Of a stretch of 64,000 bases of DNA, positions 10,411-24,150 are shown piece by piece. How positions within the stretch are numbered: position 1 is the first letter of the stretch; each line of letters starts with the position of its first letter. The stretch is taken from NCBI RefSeq assembly GCF_040954835.1, contig NC_090697.1, forward strand, positions 26,839,001 through 26,903,000. Reading direction: 5' to 3'. The position numbers were made by a program, and so were the translations under genes. The stretch comes from Lepisosteus oculatus. Taxonomy: Eukaryota > Chordata > Actinopteri > Semionotiformes > Lepisosteidae. The notes under the pieces are model-generated. The model was not told the origin of the DNA and searched no databases. It saw nothing but the letters and a program-made list of their open reading frames with translations.

Positions 10411-13400
10411 AACTTGGTGTCTGTGTTTAGTTGAGGAGTTTTTAAATCAAGATTCTCCCTAAAAGGTGGCTAATCCTCACAGCTATGCTTTGAAGTTGCA
10501 TGACCGGTTTACTGAACAGCCTCCAAAATGGTTCAGTTTCACTAATTTAGTCATTCAGTAATTGACCTGAGGGATATCAAACTTTGATAACGTTTGTGAT
10601 GTTTCTTCACTGACTGCACAAACAACCTGCGACTGCTATAATATGTGACTAATCTGCATGATCTCAGCAATAAAGAAAAGCTTGTGCTATTATCTAGAAT
10701 CACACCTGTGTGTACTTAGCTCAGCTGGAAAATGAATAGTTATAATCACACGATATTCATGGTTCTGGTGACCGACATAAACACAATTTCCCTAATTTTG
10801 CAATTTGAAGACAGAAATTCTTATGCAGTCCTAAAGTGCAAAGGCACAACATAAAACATGTTTTTTCCTTTTAAAATGAACAGGGGGGAAACAAATTTGT
10901 TTAAGTGACAAACGTAAAGTTGTTCAGGGAAATATCCATTGAGACAAAAACATCTATCTAGAGAAGATTGTTGCACTGTTTAAACTAGAATTGCAAAATT
11001 ACAGCAAAAGAGAATTTACTGATATTCAAATTAGAAAGATATGCTTGTGAAGGAAGTGACCATTTATTTTTGATTGTACACTTTAATTATGCTAACATGC
11101 AAAATGTAGGAGAGTGGAAAGCAATTTGTATGAATGGAAAATTACACTTAAATATCAAAGTGGCACTGAAGCACAATATAACCTTGTTCTGGTTGCTCAA
11201 AACCATCCCCCATGAATAGATGCAACTGCTGTAAAGTTCTGGTCACAGTCAGCTGGCCTGCTGTGTCAAATCACAGCAAACAATCTCCTTCAGAAGACGT
11301 CCTGCACTGAATTTGTGCCAGCCAACACATTACAAGGCCTTCAAGGACATAGTGATCATGGCTTCAGACTTACAGGAAGAAAATAAATCTTATGGATTCA
11401 GTTAGTGTTTGTTTGAGAGTCACATCTTAGTAGCTTTCTATTAAGGTCACTTTAAAGCAATAGTGTACATGTTGTTCTGCCTTTGAAATAACATAACATA
11501 ATTGTGAAACTTTTCCTCTGAAGTACTCATCCCAGCCTTCCAGTCCTTCAGTACAAAACACCAGTGGACACATGTGTACTTTTCACAAGGTACCTTGTGG
11601 TCAGACAGCTTGGTTCTGCTTGCATCTACTGTATGTTCTGGGGTTGAAAACATGCACCCCAGTAAGCATTTTTACAGCAGTTTAAATGAGGAATCAAGGC
11701 AAGGTGTGAATTTTCTTTGTCCACTTAAAATAATATATCCATCTTTTGAGAAGCAAAGGAAACCTATGGCCATTTGTTTCTTCAGAAAATGCTATTCTTT
11801 AAACTCTAGTCCTAAACAGAATATAAACAGAGGCTCTGATTCAGGTGACCTATAAGAATAACTGGATTGGGGCTGGAGACCACTGAATGAATGGCACAAT
11901 GTCTCAGTCCTACATTAGGATATTTTACTCACTAACAGTAGTAAAAGTAAAGAACAAAAGTCCAAAGCATAACATTCTAGTGATTCCTTCAAAAACTGTA
12001 ACAAGTCACTTGCAGGGGTGGCAGAGATCGGAACACATTTGTTCAAAATGTAAACAGTCAATGTACATTCTGAACAATAGCTAATTTGCTTCACTCAGCA
12101 AGCCATTTGACACACTGCTGCCCTAGGATTATCCCAGACCGTTTAATTTATTTTCCTGTATTCCTACATTTATTCCAAGGTTTTTCTTTGTAAATTTCCA
12201 TGAGCAGATACAATTCTGCAAAGTGCAAGGGAGGGCAGGTGAGGTCTTTCACAGGAAATGCTGTAAATTTCCATCTAGAGTTTGCACAGTAGCAGACAAA
12301 CGGTGGTATCACACCTACACATCATATCATTTTTTTTTCTATTTTTATCTTCCAGTGTGGTGACGCCTTACATAATTCTGATACATTCAATAACAATGCA
12401 TGTGCAGAAACCTTCTCTGAGCACTGCATAAACTGTTTCACAGTGGTAGGGCATGTCACCACAGAGGTCACACTGAAACCCATGAGCCTACTGATATCAG
12501 CGCTATCACAGGCATGCTGCACGTTCATTGCACTTTGAGAATAATATTTTGTTTTTTTAACTTCCTGTCTTCAAGGGCAGACATCTTATGTACAAAACAA
12601 AATGTTTTTCTTGGTCTTCCAGTCAGCAGATTCTTTTTGTTTTATGTTTGGAATCATATTTCGTACCTGCGATTTGCAGGAGATAAATGTTAATCAACTC
12701 AGCTCACTGTTACACAGTATGTGGTGCTTGGGGACCTCAGGAATGTGGAGGAAGATTGCACATGGTAAGTGGGGACACTTTGATGTAGTAGGTGCCAACT
12801 TTCAGAGGAGTTGATAAGGTTCCAGATTATCTGGTCCCTGAAGATTCCTACAGCACTACACTATACAAATCTAAGGAAAGTATTTATGCATAAAGTACAT
12901 ACAAGTTCTTTTTTCCAGAACTGGAGGGTCGAGAACTACAAAAAGTCTGTGAAAATTGTGCATTGTGGTGCAGTGGTGTTTTTTTCATCAGTACCTACAT
13001 CAGAACATCTTGCATCAACTCACAGGCATCCTGCATGTTACAGGGGTAACTGTGGGATACCAGGTTAACCACTCAAATTCAACCAGTCTTTTTCTCAACT
13101 GCTCAGGAGCCCATCTAAAGATTTTGAGGATCTCAAAGATCTTTGCAGACTGTTTGCTGAAAACACTCCCATAAGAAAGCTGCTAATGAGACAAGGGCTA
13201 TTTGACCCGGGCTGAAAAAAAGTTGATTTCTGCTGTCCTCCATAGTATTGCTTTTCTCCAATCTCTCTGAGCTTCCCTCCACAAACCTCCAGCGGCTCAC
13301 CATACTTCCCTTCTATAACTTAGAGGAAAAAAAGAACGTTTCTCTACCCTGCAGCCTGCACAGTTTTTCTATCTCCCAGCTACGTCTTCCCAAACCCACC

Positions 13401-16400
13401 CACAGGTGTGAGAATAAACCAGCACTCTCACATATCAAGGTCACTCTTTTATCTTCAGCAGTCATACAGGAAACGGTAAATTAGCTAGAGAATCGTAGCC
13501 CTGTGTCCGTTTAGAGAACAGAATAACAAATTGTACAGGGCTTTGTAACAAACAATAAAAATATCTACAGTACATGCAATAAATATTTACATCACAAACT
13601 GGTTGTGTGTCCTGATATGTGAGCTGTAACACAGTTCTAATCTACATATTTTAGCAGAATGATAACGGAACAGCCTCAGGCTGCTTGACTGACGCATGTC
13701 ACCACTTCTTAATGTTCGCTCTGGGTGATCAGGAGAACACGCAACTTAACAACACCAACTACACAATTAGTCACGTAGGAAGACAGGAAAATAATCCAGT
13801 GATGTCAGGCACCTATTACAGCCCATGATACACCCAATTCTATTTATACATAGGGCTCCACATTTAGTTTTTTTCAAATTAGATTTTTGTAGTACCAAGA
13901 AAAGGTGTTAAAAACTAATTATGTTATGCTCCACAGACACAGGGAAAGAAACAATATTAAGTCAGCATGCAATTTAGGCCACCCCATTGTTATTTTTATA
14001 GAAGTAACATAGCATTGTTTTGTCGACATAAAAAATCCAAAGTTTCACAGTTGTGGTGAAAGTTAAGATTACAGCATGAAATGTGACACTGACAAGGTTA
14101 TGGGCTTGCAGAACAATAAAAAATGGTTTCTTAGTATAATTTGCAGAATGCTGGCTTGATTCTGAGTGTGTATAATTTTCTGCTGACCTGTAATTTTTGG
14201 GGAAAAAATGCCATGATCCAAACTTGGAAAAAGCCTGAGTCATTCCAACTAATCAGAGTGGTGTGACGATCAGGGCGTTTGCAGAAGTCTTTGTTCATTC
14301 ACTGAGACAGCAAAAGAAAATGACCTGCAACACACTGTGAAATAAAATGTATCAAAACCAAATCTCTGGCACTGATCATATGATACTACTGTATGCTTTA
14401 TAGTATGTGGGACTAGAGGAATTAGTGGAATTAATTCCACTACAATGTAGGATTTCATAAGTTCAGTTTTTACAGATGTTACTATATATAGTTTGTGCTG
14501 AGTAAAATTCAAATGTTCTTAAAAATAGGATCAGATATTAAAGCTCAAGGTGATATTCAGACTCTTTGAAATATTAACATTTGCAACATTACAGTGGCCA
14601 ACCTTACAGAAAAATACAGCAGGCCTCACAAATTAAAGGGAATCATTGAACGGTTCAAATATTAAAGTTCTAACCTATCTTGAAATATTAGAAATGACCA
14701 GTGATTTCAAATAATTAATTTTATCCTTCACTGGCAGAAATGACGTATTTATGGATATGAATGGATTCCAGTGTTGCCAATAACTTTATTTCAGATCAGT
14801 ATTTTAGAGCATGCACTAAATAGCACTATACACCATTATATGCAACTGGTGATTTTTCATACAGCTTCAGCGACATACAGAACCTCAGACTCAAATTCTA
14901 TAGTTCTAAAACCGTTTCACACAGGATGGCTTTCTTAACTTTAGGCCAGATATGAAATGACTTAAGGCATAAGGCAATCAATAAACTCTTGCCCATTCAG
15001 TAACAGGAATGGGATACTCAATAATGTTTCTGAAAAAAAAACCACAAATCGTTGAATCAGCCTCGTCTACACACCAGATAGCTTGGGCATCCATTTCCAG
15101 CTCAAGTGTGAATTGACATACATTTCTCAGGGGTACTATGAATGGGAATGAATTATGCACTTTCAAATCTTAAACAAGACCTCACTACCCTGTGCTTCTG
15201 CAATCTTTTCTCAGAAAATCAACAGTGTTAATTTGTGATCTGCAAAGAATATCTTGAAAGTTCAGATTAACCTGTAACGGAGACAAAAGGGGAGCCTTGA
15301 TAGAATTATTAGTTTGGAAAGCAGAAGCAAAGTGAACTCAGAGGACAACATCAGGGCCAAACATCAAGCAAGGATAAAAAACAACAAAAGAAAAGAGAAA
15401 GGCCATGTATTTGGGGGTGAAAACAGAAGCGATTGTGCATGTTGTTGAAGCAAGTACCCTGTATGAGGTCCTTGGTTCTGGAAGCTACTGTACTTGCAAA
15501 CAAATGAGCAAGATGGGGCAAATAGTCTCCTTTAATTTGTAACCGTTCTTCTGCTCTTACGTTCAAAAGAGCACTTTAAAACTGGCTCTCAGCAATACAG
15601 GAATATCAGTAACCATGTGTGCTTAATTGTCTCTGAGAACACAACTAGGATGACTGAGAAGTTGGTTCAGTCCCCCTAGGAAGATCAGGAAATAATTTAA
15701 AACTTGACGCTTTCTGAAAATTTCATTGTGGCGGGACAGCTTCTTGGCTGAACAAGGTGTAAAAGTGAAAACAATCCAATAGTTTTGTAAATGTCTACAG
15801 CAAGTATCTATCAGCAGTATTATTTAAACTTATAAATACCACAGCAAACACTGGTCTTACATGCCATATTTGTGGCCAGATTGGACTCATCAGCCACCTC
15901 GGGACACAGTTGAATCAATCTTAATAATCTCTTGATAGCCGTGGTCTGCATCGACATCGATGGACGAACATCATCATAAATTTTAAAAAAGAGAACACAG
16001 TATGGGTTGAATAGGGCAGCCTTTACAGCTTTACCGTAAGAAGGACAGAACATCCACAACACAAGATCTATTTTCTGCTCTGTCAATATGAATATTGAAC
16101 CAGGCTCTGCTGCGCTTGTTCTGAGCTTTGAGGTAGCTGTGGGTGTTAAGTGCCTATTTTTCCATTGTACTCAGCAAAATATTGGGGAGGAATGGTTTCA
16201 GTATCAAGTTTTGACTTGTCAGCATTCCATTGGCTAAAATGCACTGTCACTGAGGTTTCCTTGCACACAAAATGAAACTAATTTAGGTTAGCCTAAATGC
16301 TTCATACAAAACAGTTTTAGTTCTTCTTACAGATAATTCTACCTCCTTTGTTGTATATTTTATGATCTCTCCTGTAAACTCGTCAGGTTGCTGCTAGCTT

Positions 16401-17245
16401 GTTGATCCTAAAGCTTCATCAAGCCATATTTTGAAGGACCATATGGACGTACTGTACTGTACTGCCTGTAGCGTGTATGTCTGAGGCAAATCTCACGGTC
16501 CTTGACCTACCTTTTTGGAATTTGGGAACATTTTCACTTTCCCATTACTTATCTGTAAATAAGACTCATCTTTTACGCCACACTCCTCTTTCGAACTCAG
16601 TTTAGGGTTGCTTGCTACTCAGAATGTTTACATTACAGCTCATTTGTTTAAGTTCACGTTGCCAAGCTCTCAAGAGAACAGCTGATCAGCAGTCTCACCA
16701 AGAACTAGCCCAGTGTCCCTGCGAGCGAAGTATCAATCAGCCTTTTCACTTTATCTATACTTTAATGAACCGTTAGAAGAAAGGATCTACCAAAGCTGAA
16801 ATAATAAATGAAGAAATAAGGAGCAAAGCAATATACAGCATAATCACCTGAGCCCCATTTAAAAATTTAAAAATATGGTGAAAATAATTAGACACACCCT
16901 TTCCCAAAAAAGTAGACCATTCAGAGCCTCACATGCAACAACACAACAGACCTCTTTAAACACAGATTTCTAGCAGTTTGTAGTACAGAAGCTAGACTGA
17001 GATTCTAAAAGCAGTTGTCACATTTGTAAGGAGAAAGAGCTTTCAGCAGGTTTTGCAATTTCACTCTAGTTTCCACCATAACTCATTGATAATAACTCCT
17101 CCTCCACTGACTGCCTCTCTCTACCTGGAGATACACTGCCTGACTATCTCTAGGGTTGTGTTGAGCTGACCTTTTTTCAATAATTTATAACTTATGGAGC
17201 CTGGTCCAATAATCATAAGAATAAGAAGAAATTGTTATACTTAAT
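10411..17245. other. Intergenic AT-rich DNA
   Basis: No coding exon or RNA gene recognised. The many short open frames lack splice context, codon bias and recognisable domains. The only repeat I can name is a CR1 tail at 15438-15559. Confidence 0.5.
15438..15559 (+). repeat. CR1-like LINE extreme 3' end
   Basis: Has 'catgttgttgaagcaagtac' and then the family ending 'gagcaagatggggcaaatag' with 'taaccgttctt'. Truncated. Confidence 0.6.
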
Positions 17246-17342
17246 GGGGCAGCACAGTGGTGTAGTGATCGCTGTACTAGAACCCTAGGGTCAATTCCTG
17301 GGGTGTTATCTGCATGGGGCTACCATGCTATCCCCAGATTCG
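17246..17342 (+). repeat. tRNA-derived SINE (family A), 5' head only
   Basis: Box A-like 'agtggtgtagtgatc' and box B-like 'gggtcaattcctggg' are both visible at the tRNA-like spacing. The copy stops shortly after the head. Confidence 0.75.
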
Positions 17343-18010
17343 AAGAGGTCATACCACACTGTCTGGTATGAAATTGCATGCAGCATGTTCCAGAGTTAAA
17401 ATTAGTTTGCAGAAGTGTTTAAGTGATGAAAAGCACATTTCTTCAATGGCCTGAAGGGGACCAAACATAGACTTTGGATGAACATCATAGACAAAGGACT
17501 GTGATGTTCCAGTATGTTGACAGTTATTAAGGTACTGTTAATAAAAAAAAATTATGTTTTACTCAGCTACTGTACAGTAGCTCAATTTCCATGTGGTGTA
17601 AGTACAGAAGGTAAGGTGCACCACATGCAGATTAAAGCTGTGTGTCTATGTGACCAGCAGACATTCGTATTCCCAATAAAAATCCTCTGTTTGTTTCTTC
17701 ATAATGTAGCCACAGTACAAACACAGAATTGATGTTATTGCCATTTAAAGTTTGATTGAAAGGCCCTTTTGTGAACGTGGAAGTGAATACACGATTACAT
17801 GATTGAAAATGCATTTTACCCAGAATTTCAATAAAAAACTTTAGAAAATAACATTTGTGTTTTCTGTTAATGAAATGAAACCTGTTTTCCTGGATTAATA
17901 CAGCAAAAGGAAACCTCAGCAACAACCCTTGTAAGTGTATAGTTAAGATCACTTCATTGGCCATTTACAATTGCTGGTATTAGGAATTTGTATTTTTTCA
18001 CATACCCCAA

Positions 18011-18163
18011 CTTGCCATTTATACGGCGCCCCTGGAGCAGCTGGGGTTAAGGGCCTTGCTCAGGGGCCCAGTGGAGTAGGATTCCTCTGCCAGCCGCGGG
18101 ATACAAACTGGCAACCTTCCAGCCACAGGCGCAGATCCTTAGCCACAGAGCCACCACGCCGCA
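18011..18163 (-). repeat. tRNA-derived SINE (family B), near-complete
   Basis: On the - strand it starts GCGGCGTGGTGGCTCTGTGG (box A-like), has a box B-like GGTTGCCAGTTTGTATCCC, then GGGCCCCTGAGCAAGGCCC and a CCAGGGGCGCCG end. This is a common fish SINE type, distinct from family A. Confidence 0.75.
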
Positions 18164-19489
18164 CATACAGAAAAAGGTGACTTTATAATATATTTACAGT
18201 ATATCTTTTTGTAACTCTGTAAACTTTTACACAACAGCCTCGCTGGGGTCTTACTAACGTATTGTGAGGAATTATTTGTGGCTTCTGGATTCAAGCGTCT
18301 CATGTCATTTCAGTCGCTCGTGGTACACAGACCGCAGCTGGAGTTGTAATCTCCCTGAAGTACACAGGATGTTTAATGAGTGCAATAAAAATGGCTGTGC
18401 TTTAATTTAGAGCCAATTTACTAACTGCTGCTTTAGTCCTCCTCACACTCCATTAATCACCCTGAACAACAGGTTGTATCATACTGTTAACACCTTGTGT
18501 TGGAAGATTTAGATCTCAACTGCACAAGTAGGTAAGGGTGTGCTGCATTCAGAGCTATTACTGTATCATGCTGAATAAGGCATGCTTTGCAGTTTAATTA
18601 TTGTAGCATTTTCCACATAACTATTATATTGCAAAGATTTGATATAGTAAATAATTGTCACTTTTTTGTCCTGATTGGGAAACAGATTTGTAATCCTTCC
18701 CCCTTTCCAGCTATCTGATATTCTCCATCATGCTACTGAATCAGCTACATGGACCAGGTGGGACAGACACTGGCGAGTGCTCCAATTAAAATGTCCTGTA
18801 CTCAAGTTTGCCAGGAAGGTAATCAACTATAGTTGACTGTTGATGTCTTGGAATCTTGAAAGCTTCCCTTCTTTCTAGTGTGAAGATATCCTTCCTTATT
18901 CTCAGAATATTATCTTGTCCAGCGTGAAGCAGAGAAGTTACTGTGTGGTCTTGTCTTTTCCAGGTTTGCTTGTTTGGAGTCCCCAAACATGATCAGTACT
19001 GCTCAGATCTGAAACTAAATACATGAACACGCATGAACTGTTTGCATCTTTTACACCTGAGATAAAGGTTTTCTGTTTTTATTGCTCCAAGAACTTTGGA
19101 ATGATTTCCTAGCACAAATGTGATTGTAAACATCTGCAACACTTTCACTTCTGGTCTTACAAAGTAACTTTTATACATTTTTCATTCTGTTCTTCTTTGT
19201 TTATAAATTGTTGTATCTCTGTTGCTTTAACCCTTGCCCTATTTTGTTGTTAGGTACCTTGAGATGATTTCATGACAGCATTGTCGGTTCATGTCAGGTC
19301 ACACGTAAGGTTTCTCTGTCTCTCCTGACTCCTGACCTCAATGGGATCCAGACCTGTAATCTCCAGGTGACAAATGTCTGCCATGAAACCAGACAGATAT
19401 GATATTTATTGAAATTGAATACTGATTGGATTACTTTACACTGTATAGACAGAAACTAAAACACACTCAGAAGATATTTGTGACAGGCA

Positions 19490-19516
19490 GCCTCAGCCTC
19501 AGCCTCAGCCTCAGCG
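19490..19516. repeat. Hexamer microsatellite (CAGCCT)n
   Basis: Four to five tandem copies of CAGCCT. In one frame it would read Ser-Leu repeats, but there is no gene context. Confidence 0.9.
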
Positions 19517-19707
19517 GCTCATGGGCCCTGAGAACATTAATAAAATATAATGGAAAGCCCAACATCTACTCACAACAATCTAACACTAACAACCACTGCA
19601 ATCCTTTTATATACCAAAGTAATTCTATTATAAACCCATGTGAAAATGTGGCTGTCTGCCCTTCACCAATTAACTAATTAATCAGTCAATGTACCACATC
19701 TGAACCT

Positions 19708-19730
19708 ATATATATATACACACACACACA
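19708..19730. repeat. TA/CA compound microsatellite
   Basis: A short TA run passes directly into a CA run. Confidence 0.85.
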
Positions 19731-22530
19731 ATAGAGGCATAAAATACCTTTAAGTACTGTAGGTCAGCTGAAACTACTAAATTGTAACCTCAAAACTTTC
19801 AATAATGCAAAAGCAGCATGATGACATTGTAAACATGCTTTAAACGAGGCGAATTTTGCTACTATAATAATAGTTAATATTTTCATTAAAGCTACACTTT
19901 AAAAGGCAACGTTTTTGTGATGCTTTTAAGTAGTGCAAATAAAGAGTAACCAGCCAACCAACTAAAATACACTAATAAATAAGACCATGTTTCTCATTTG
20001 CTTACAGCAACTAGTGAGTGGGAAGGGTCACATTCACAAGACTCATGAACATTACAACTGTACAATACTTTCACAATGTTCGTGATTGTCTCTTAATTCA
20101 AAATTTGTACATTTTTAGCTACCATGAATTAATTTTTTTTTTAGAAGATCCCAAAGAAGCATGTTGGTCTAAATTCTTAAACTAAACATTGCTAAACATT
20201 AGAGAGCAGTCAATGCAGTGAACATCTGCATAATGCTAATTGCCTGCAAGTTAATTAATAAAAGCTCAGGTGTTTTATTTCTAGAAATACTGTTAATAAT
20301 TTTAATAGAGGACTTTCAAAGCATAAAAGGAAAATGTGATCATAATATCTGCTACTAAACCGTACCATGAAACTAAAGAGATTTTATTTTAAGACATTTG
20401 GACAAAGAGATGTATTGTTGGTCTCTCAAAAGTTAGTCTACTCACGTGTCCACCATAAGCTTGAAATGTTTTCATTAGATCAGGGCAGAATCAGAATATA
20501 AATTTAAAACTGAATAATGGAGTCTCAGTAAAATGTCTCCTTCACTCATGCAGCATTTTAGAGAGACTTTTAGGCTCTACTGCAAAGAGGATTCAAACAG
20601 AAGTATCTTGTGCTATTTTATCTACAAAGAATACTGTTACCCTGTTTAAATAGAATAGCATAATAAGAATTGTGAATGTGGAAGGTTTTGAGAGAAAACA
20701 AGCAATTTTTCATTGTATCATTGCCACAGTGGAGCTGTTATATGGTATCTTATAAGATGTTTTTTGCACATAATAAAGAAGGGATTCAAACATTATTTTT
20801 ACAGTAGCTGCATACCAGAGGATATATTTATCTTGTTTTGAAGTCTATAGAGTATTGTAAAAATACAAGTTAAAAACATGAACTTTCTAAAAATCAGCTA
20901 GATTCCTTATAACATACACCATATACAATCCCAACACTATGAAAAGAATGAAAAGAATGTTTCCTCTTGTGCTTTTAAGTACCAGTGCTGCAGGATCATC
21001 CCTCATGGTCTATCCTGTGCCAAAATTCTCAAGGTCTCTATGCACTTGTGTAACATGCCCTCTGGGAGTATTAATGATTAATAGTGCCTGGTCTTTATTC
21101 ACCCAAGGAATTTAAAAAGTTCAGGAGACTGGTACTGCATCATGTCTTTGTCTGCACGAGTGAAACATGCGTACAGTATGATACCACAGAACTGTCATAC
21201 TGCAAATATTTTCTTTACTTTGGTATAGTTTCAGTGCTGCTGAAACTTCATTCTGTATAAAATAAGGAAATTGTGGTGTTGTCACATACAGTACCTTGCT
21301 TCTCAAGAGAATTTAGCTCCTCCTTGTCAGGAGCTAAACACGCGCTTGGGCAGTGTGGCTCGAGACGCTGTGGAGTTGTCTCATGTGACTTGATTAAAAA
21401 AGATTGACATTCGCAGGTCACTGTAGTTGCTGGAGGAACTGAATGATAGAAAGTGCCAGTCTAAAAGGACTATGCAATGTTGCTATGTCCCTGAGCTCTG
21501 AAGACGCTCCACATCTTTCCCTGTGCCCAGTCAAGGGAACACTTTTTCAGCTCTGTGGGCTAGATGCTTGTTTGGCCTGTGTTGATGGAGTGAATGGGAA
21601 TGTGTTTAAAATAGTATGTTGTGTCTGACATCCGACTTTACTACCATATGGCTGGTTTTCAGGCTTTTTAAGCACCTAGGATTACAACCAAATTAGAACA
21701 TTTTCAATTTTGCTTGCTTAAAGCGAAGTGCGTACACAGCTCTGTGTTCTGTCCTCGTATGACAACACGTGATTTTATACTTAAAGCTGAGAAAAGGGGT
21801 TCTGCATTTCTATAAGTCATTAAAAACAAAAGGAATAGAAATTAGTTCTCCATGTAATTGCCACACATTTTCCACACATTCATTGGGGTTTTTTTTAACT
21901 GAGAAATAGATTAGTTTTAAACTCTGGAATTGCATGTTTTAGTTTTTCAACAGGCTTGAAGTACTTACATCCAAGTAAGGGAGTATTAACAAAACTCATT
22001 TGAAAAATCCTTTAACAACGTTCAGTCTTCCTGTTAGAGTCGCCTTTGTCCTGTTTTTTATTTTTGCTGCAGTGATTTATACTAAGTGACGTAAAACTGT
22101 GCATTCAGGTTTTGCCCTTTAGGACCTAGATTAATCTAGGCTTTGTGTTAATCTGGTCTCTTCCCTCAGAACTTCTTCCAACCTTCTGTATCACATGATG
22201 ACACTTGGCAATATTCCTTCCCACTGCAGACACTTCTCAGGATTCAGCTGATCGGATTGTTGTGGGATCTATCTCAGACACCTTTAACAGGATAAAAGAG
22301 CAGGAAAATTATGACCAGAACAGGCCATGTACCCTTCAGAACTTGCTTCATTATTTGCCCTTAGTGATTCTGCCACATGGTCAAGCTCAGTTTTAAAAGG
22401 TTCCTGTATCATGGTGCCTTGTTAGATCTGTTTCATGGTTTACTTATTTCTCACTGTAAAAAGGGTATTGTCAAGTATTGGTGAGAAATTTACTTTTCAC
22501 TAGTTTCCAGTGATGGCCTTGTGCATGTGT

Positions 22531-22871
22531 CCATCCATCCATTTTCAAAACGGGGTCATGTGGCAGCCAAAGCCTATCCTTGCAAGCAACAAGGTGCAAG
22601 GCAAGATACACCCTGGATGGTACACCAGTCCATCACCAGGGCAGACACAGACACAGACATGCACACAGTCAGACCAGGACCAGTTTTCCAAAAGTCAATT
22701 AACCTACCACTATGTCACTGAACTGTGGGAAGAAACTGCAGCACATGGAGGAAACCCACACAAATGCAGGGAGAACATGCAAACTCCACACTGATAGGAC
22801 TCCAGGAATGAAACCCAGAGTCTCAGTGCCACGAGGCAGCAATGCTAACCACTGAGCCACTGTGCTGCCCT
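22531..22871 (-). repeat. tRNA-derived SINE (family A), near full length
   Basis: On the - strand the head reads GGGCAGCACAGTGGCTCAGT (box A) and box B lies in 'ggtttcattcctgga'. Then come the family body (TTTGCATGTTCTCCCTG, GGTTAATTGAC) and the 3' part with 'ccatccagggtgtatc'. This is the best copy of the family in the window. Confidence 0.85.
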
Positions 22872-24068
22872 TGTGCTCTTGTTATTTTAAACAAAAGTTC
22901 CAAGGGTCAGCTTTAATGACTTTAATAGATTTTCTTTAAAATTTAGAAAAGCCAGATCAAAATTCCTTTGAGATGTCATCTTTCTGTTTCATTAAGCATA
23001 GGCCCTTACAATGTGTTACTTTGTCTAGTTGTAGACTTTCTCTCAGGTTTTTATCTCCATTTTATAACAGCATACCATCCTCCCAATGTGTAGGTTTAAG
23101 AACATAAGAAAGGTTTCAAACAACAGGGAGACCTTTCAGCCTATCTAGCCCATGTTTTAGTGAGTAGGAAATTGATCGGTGGATCTCATCCAGTTGTTTC
23201 TCAAACAAAGCCACAGTATTGGCCTCAACAACTTGGCTGGGCAACTTGTTCCAGACACCCACAATCCCTTGTGTAAAGACGTTCCTCCTGTCTACATTGG
23301 AGGATCTCAATCAGCCAGTTGTTGAAAAAAACCAGGGAACTGGCCTCAATGACATGGCCTGGCAGACTTTTCTATACTCCCACAAGTCTTAAACTGTAAA
23401 ACTTTAGAATAACTTCTCTTGACATGAACTCCAGGGTACAATTTCAGAGACTCGTGGTCTCTGAGAGTGCACAGCGCCAACCTGCTGTGCTGGCTCCCCA
23501 GTCTAGACAGCAGATAACTTTGCCATGCGAATAGCCCATTTCCTCTCCTGCGGCCGAGATCTGCACTGTCTAGATGTCAGAGGATGATGACATCACAGCT
23601 GGAATTCACTCAGACCACTGAGCCCTGTCATATCTGCACCAACCAACCGGCTCTTGCATCAGAAAAGAGGAATCTGGAAGAAGTGACAAAACCAGCCATG
23701 GCCAGCAGCCATGTGGAAGAAGGATAACCTGACTTGAGTTGGAACGAAAGCCCATGCAGTTGTTGCAGCCAAAACCAGGAACTGCAAAACAAACAGAGCA
23801 CGTCGTGGGGTTGTACTGAGTGGCCACTTGTTTTGCAATGTGTGCAGCTATGCAGGCACGCTGCGCCAGGGCTTGTCACACTGGACACAGATGGGCCAGG
23901 GAACCCAGAATACGCAGAACGAAAAGCTAGATAAAACAAAGTAAAGCACTGGGAGCTTGTCTTAGCCCTGTTGCTTCTCGATCCTGGTTTTAGGGGAAAC
24001 ATACAAATCAAACAGCTTTATAGCAATTGCATAGCAATATCATACTATACAGGAACTATAGTGTAAAA
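22872..24068. other. Intergenic DNA between SINE and nested LINE
   Basis: Holds the CR1 tandem tail (23096-23392), then about 600 bp of higher-GC DNA (23480-23930) open on both strands. I find no domain, splice pattern or start context to call that part a gene. Confidence 0.4.
23096..23392 (-). repeat. CR1-like LINE 3' end with duplicated module
   Basis: On the - strand the first module still reads FTQGIVGVWNKLPSQVVEA and then FEKQLDEI, the ORF2 C-terminus of CR1-type LINEs. A second module follows at 23305-23392 after the joint 'ttggaggatctcaatcag'. The element's end at 23096 includes 'aagaacataagaaagg'. Confidence 0.85.
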
Positions 24069-24150
24069 GTGTCCAGTCGTGGTCCTGGAGGACTGGTGTG
24101 TTTGTGGGATTTTGTCGCAATTCAGCTCAACTGGACAGAAGTGACTGATC
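24069..24150. repeat. Left end of a palindromic MITE-like element
   Basis: Begins GTGTCCAGTCGTGGTCCTGG, the inverse of the right end after the LINE (with one mismatch over 20 bases). The LINE fragment 24151-25100 separates the two ends. Confidence 0.65.

Larger units (their letters stand above)
18164..22530. other. Intergenic AT-rich DNA
   Basis: Nothing I can support as a gene. It contains a short hexamer array near 19,490 and a TA/CA microsatellite near 19,710. Confidence 0.5.

Noticed and set aside
16380-16600. A further reversed CR1 tail
   Set aside because: Only loose similarity ('agcttgttgatcc'); the core WNKLPS block is not recognisable.
17246-18163. tRNA genes suggested by box A and box B sequences
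   Set aside because: Both sites are heads of SINEs with long non-tRNA bodies, and no cloverleaf with a proper acceptor stem is evident.
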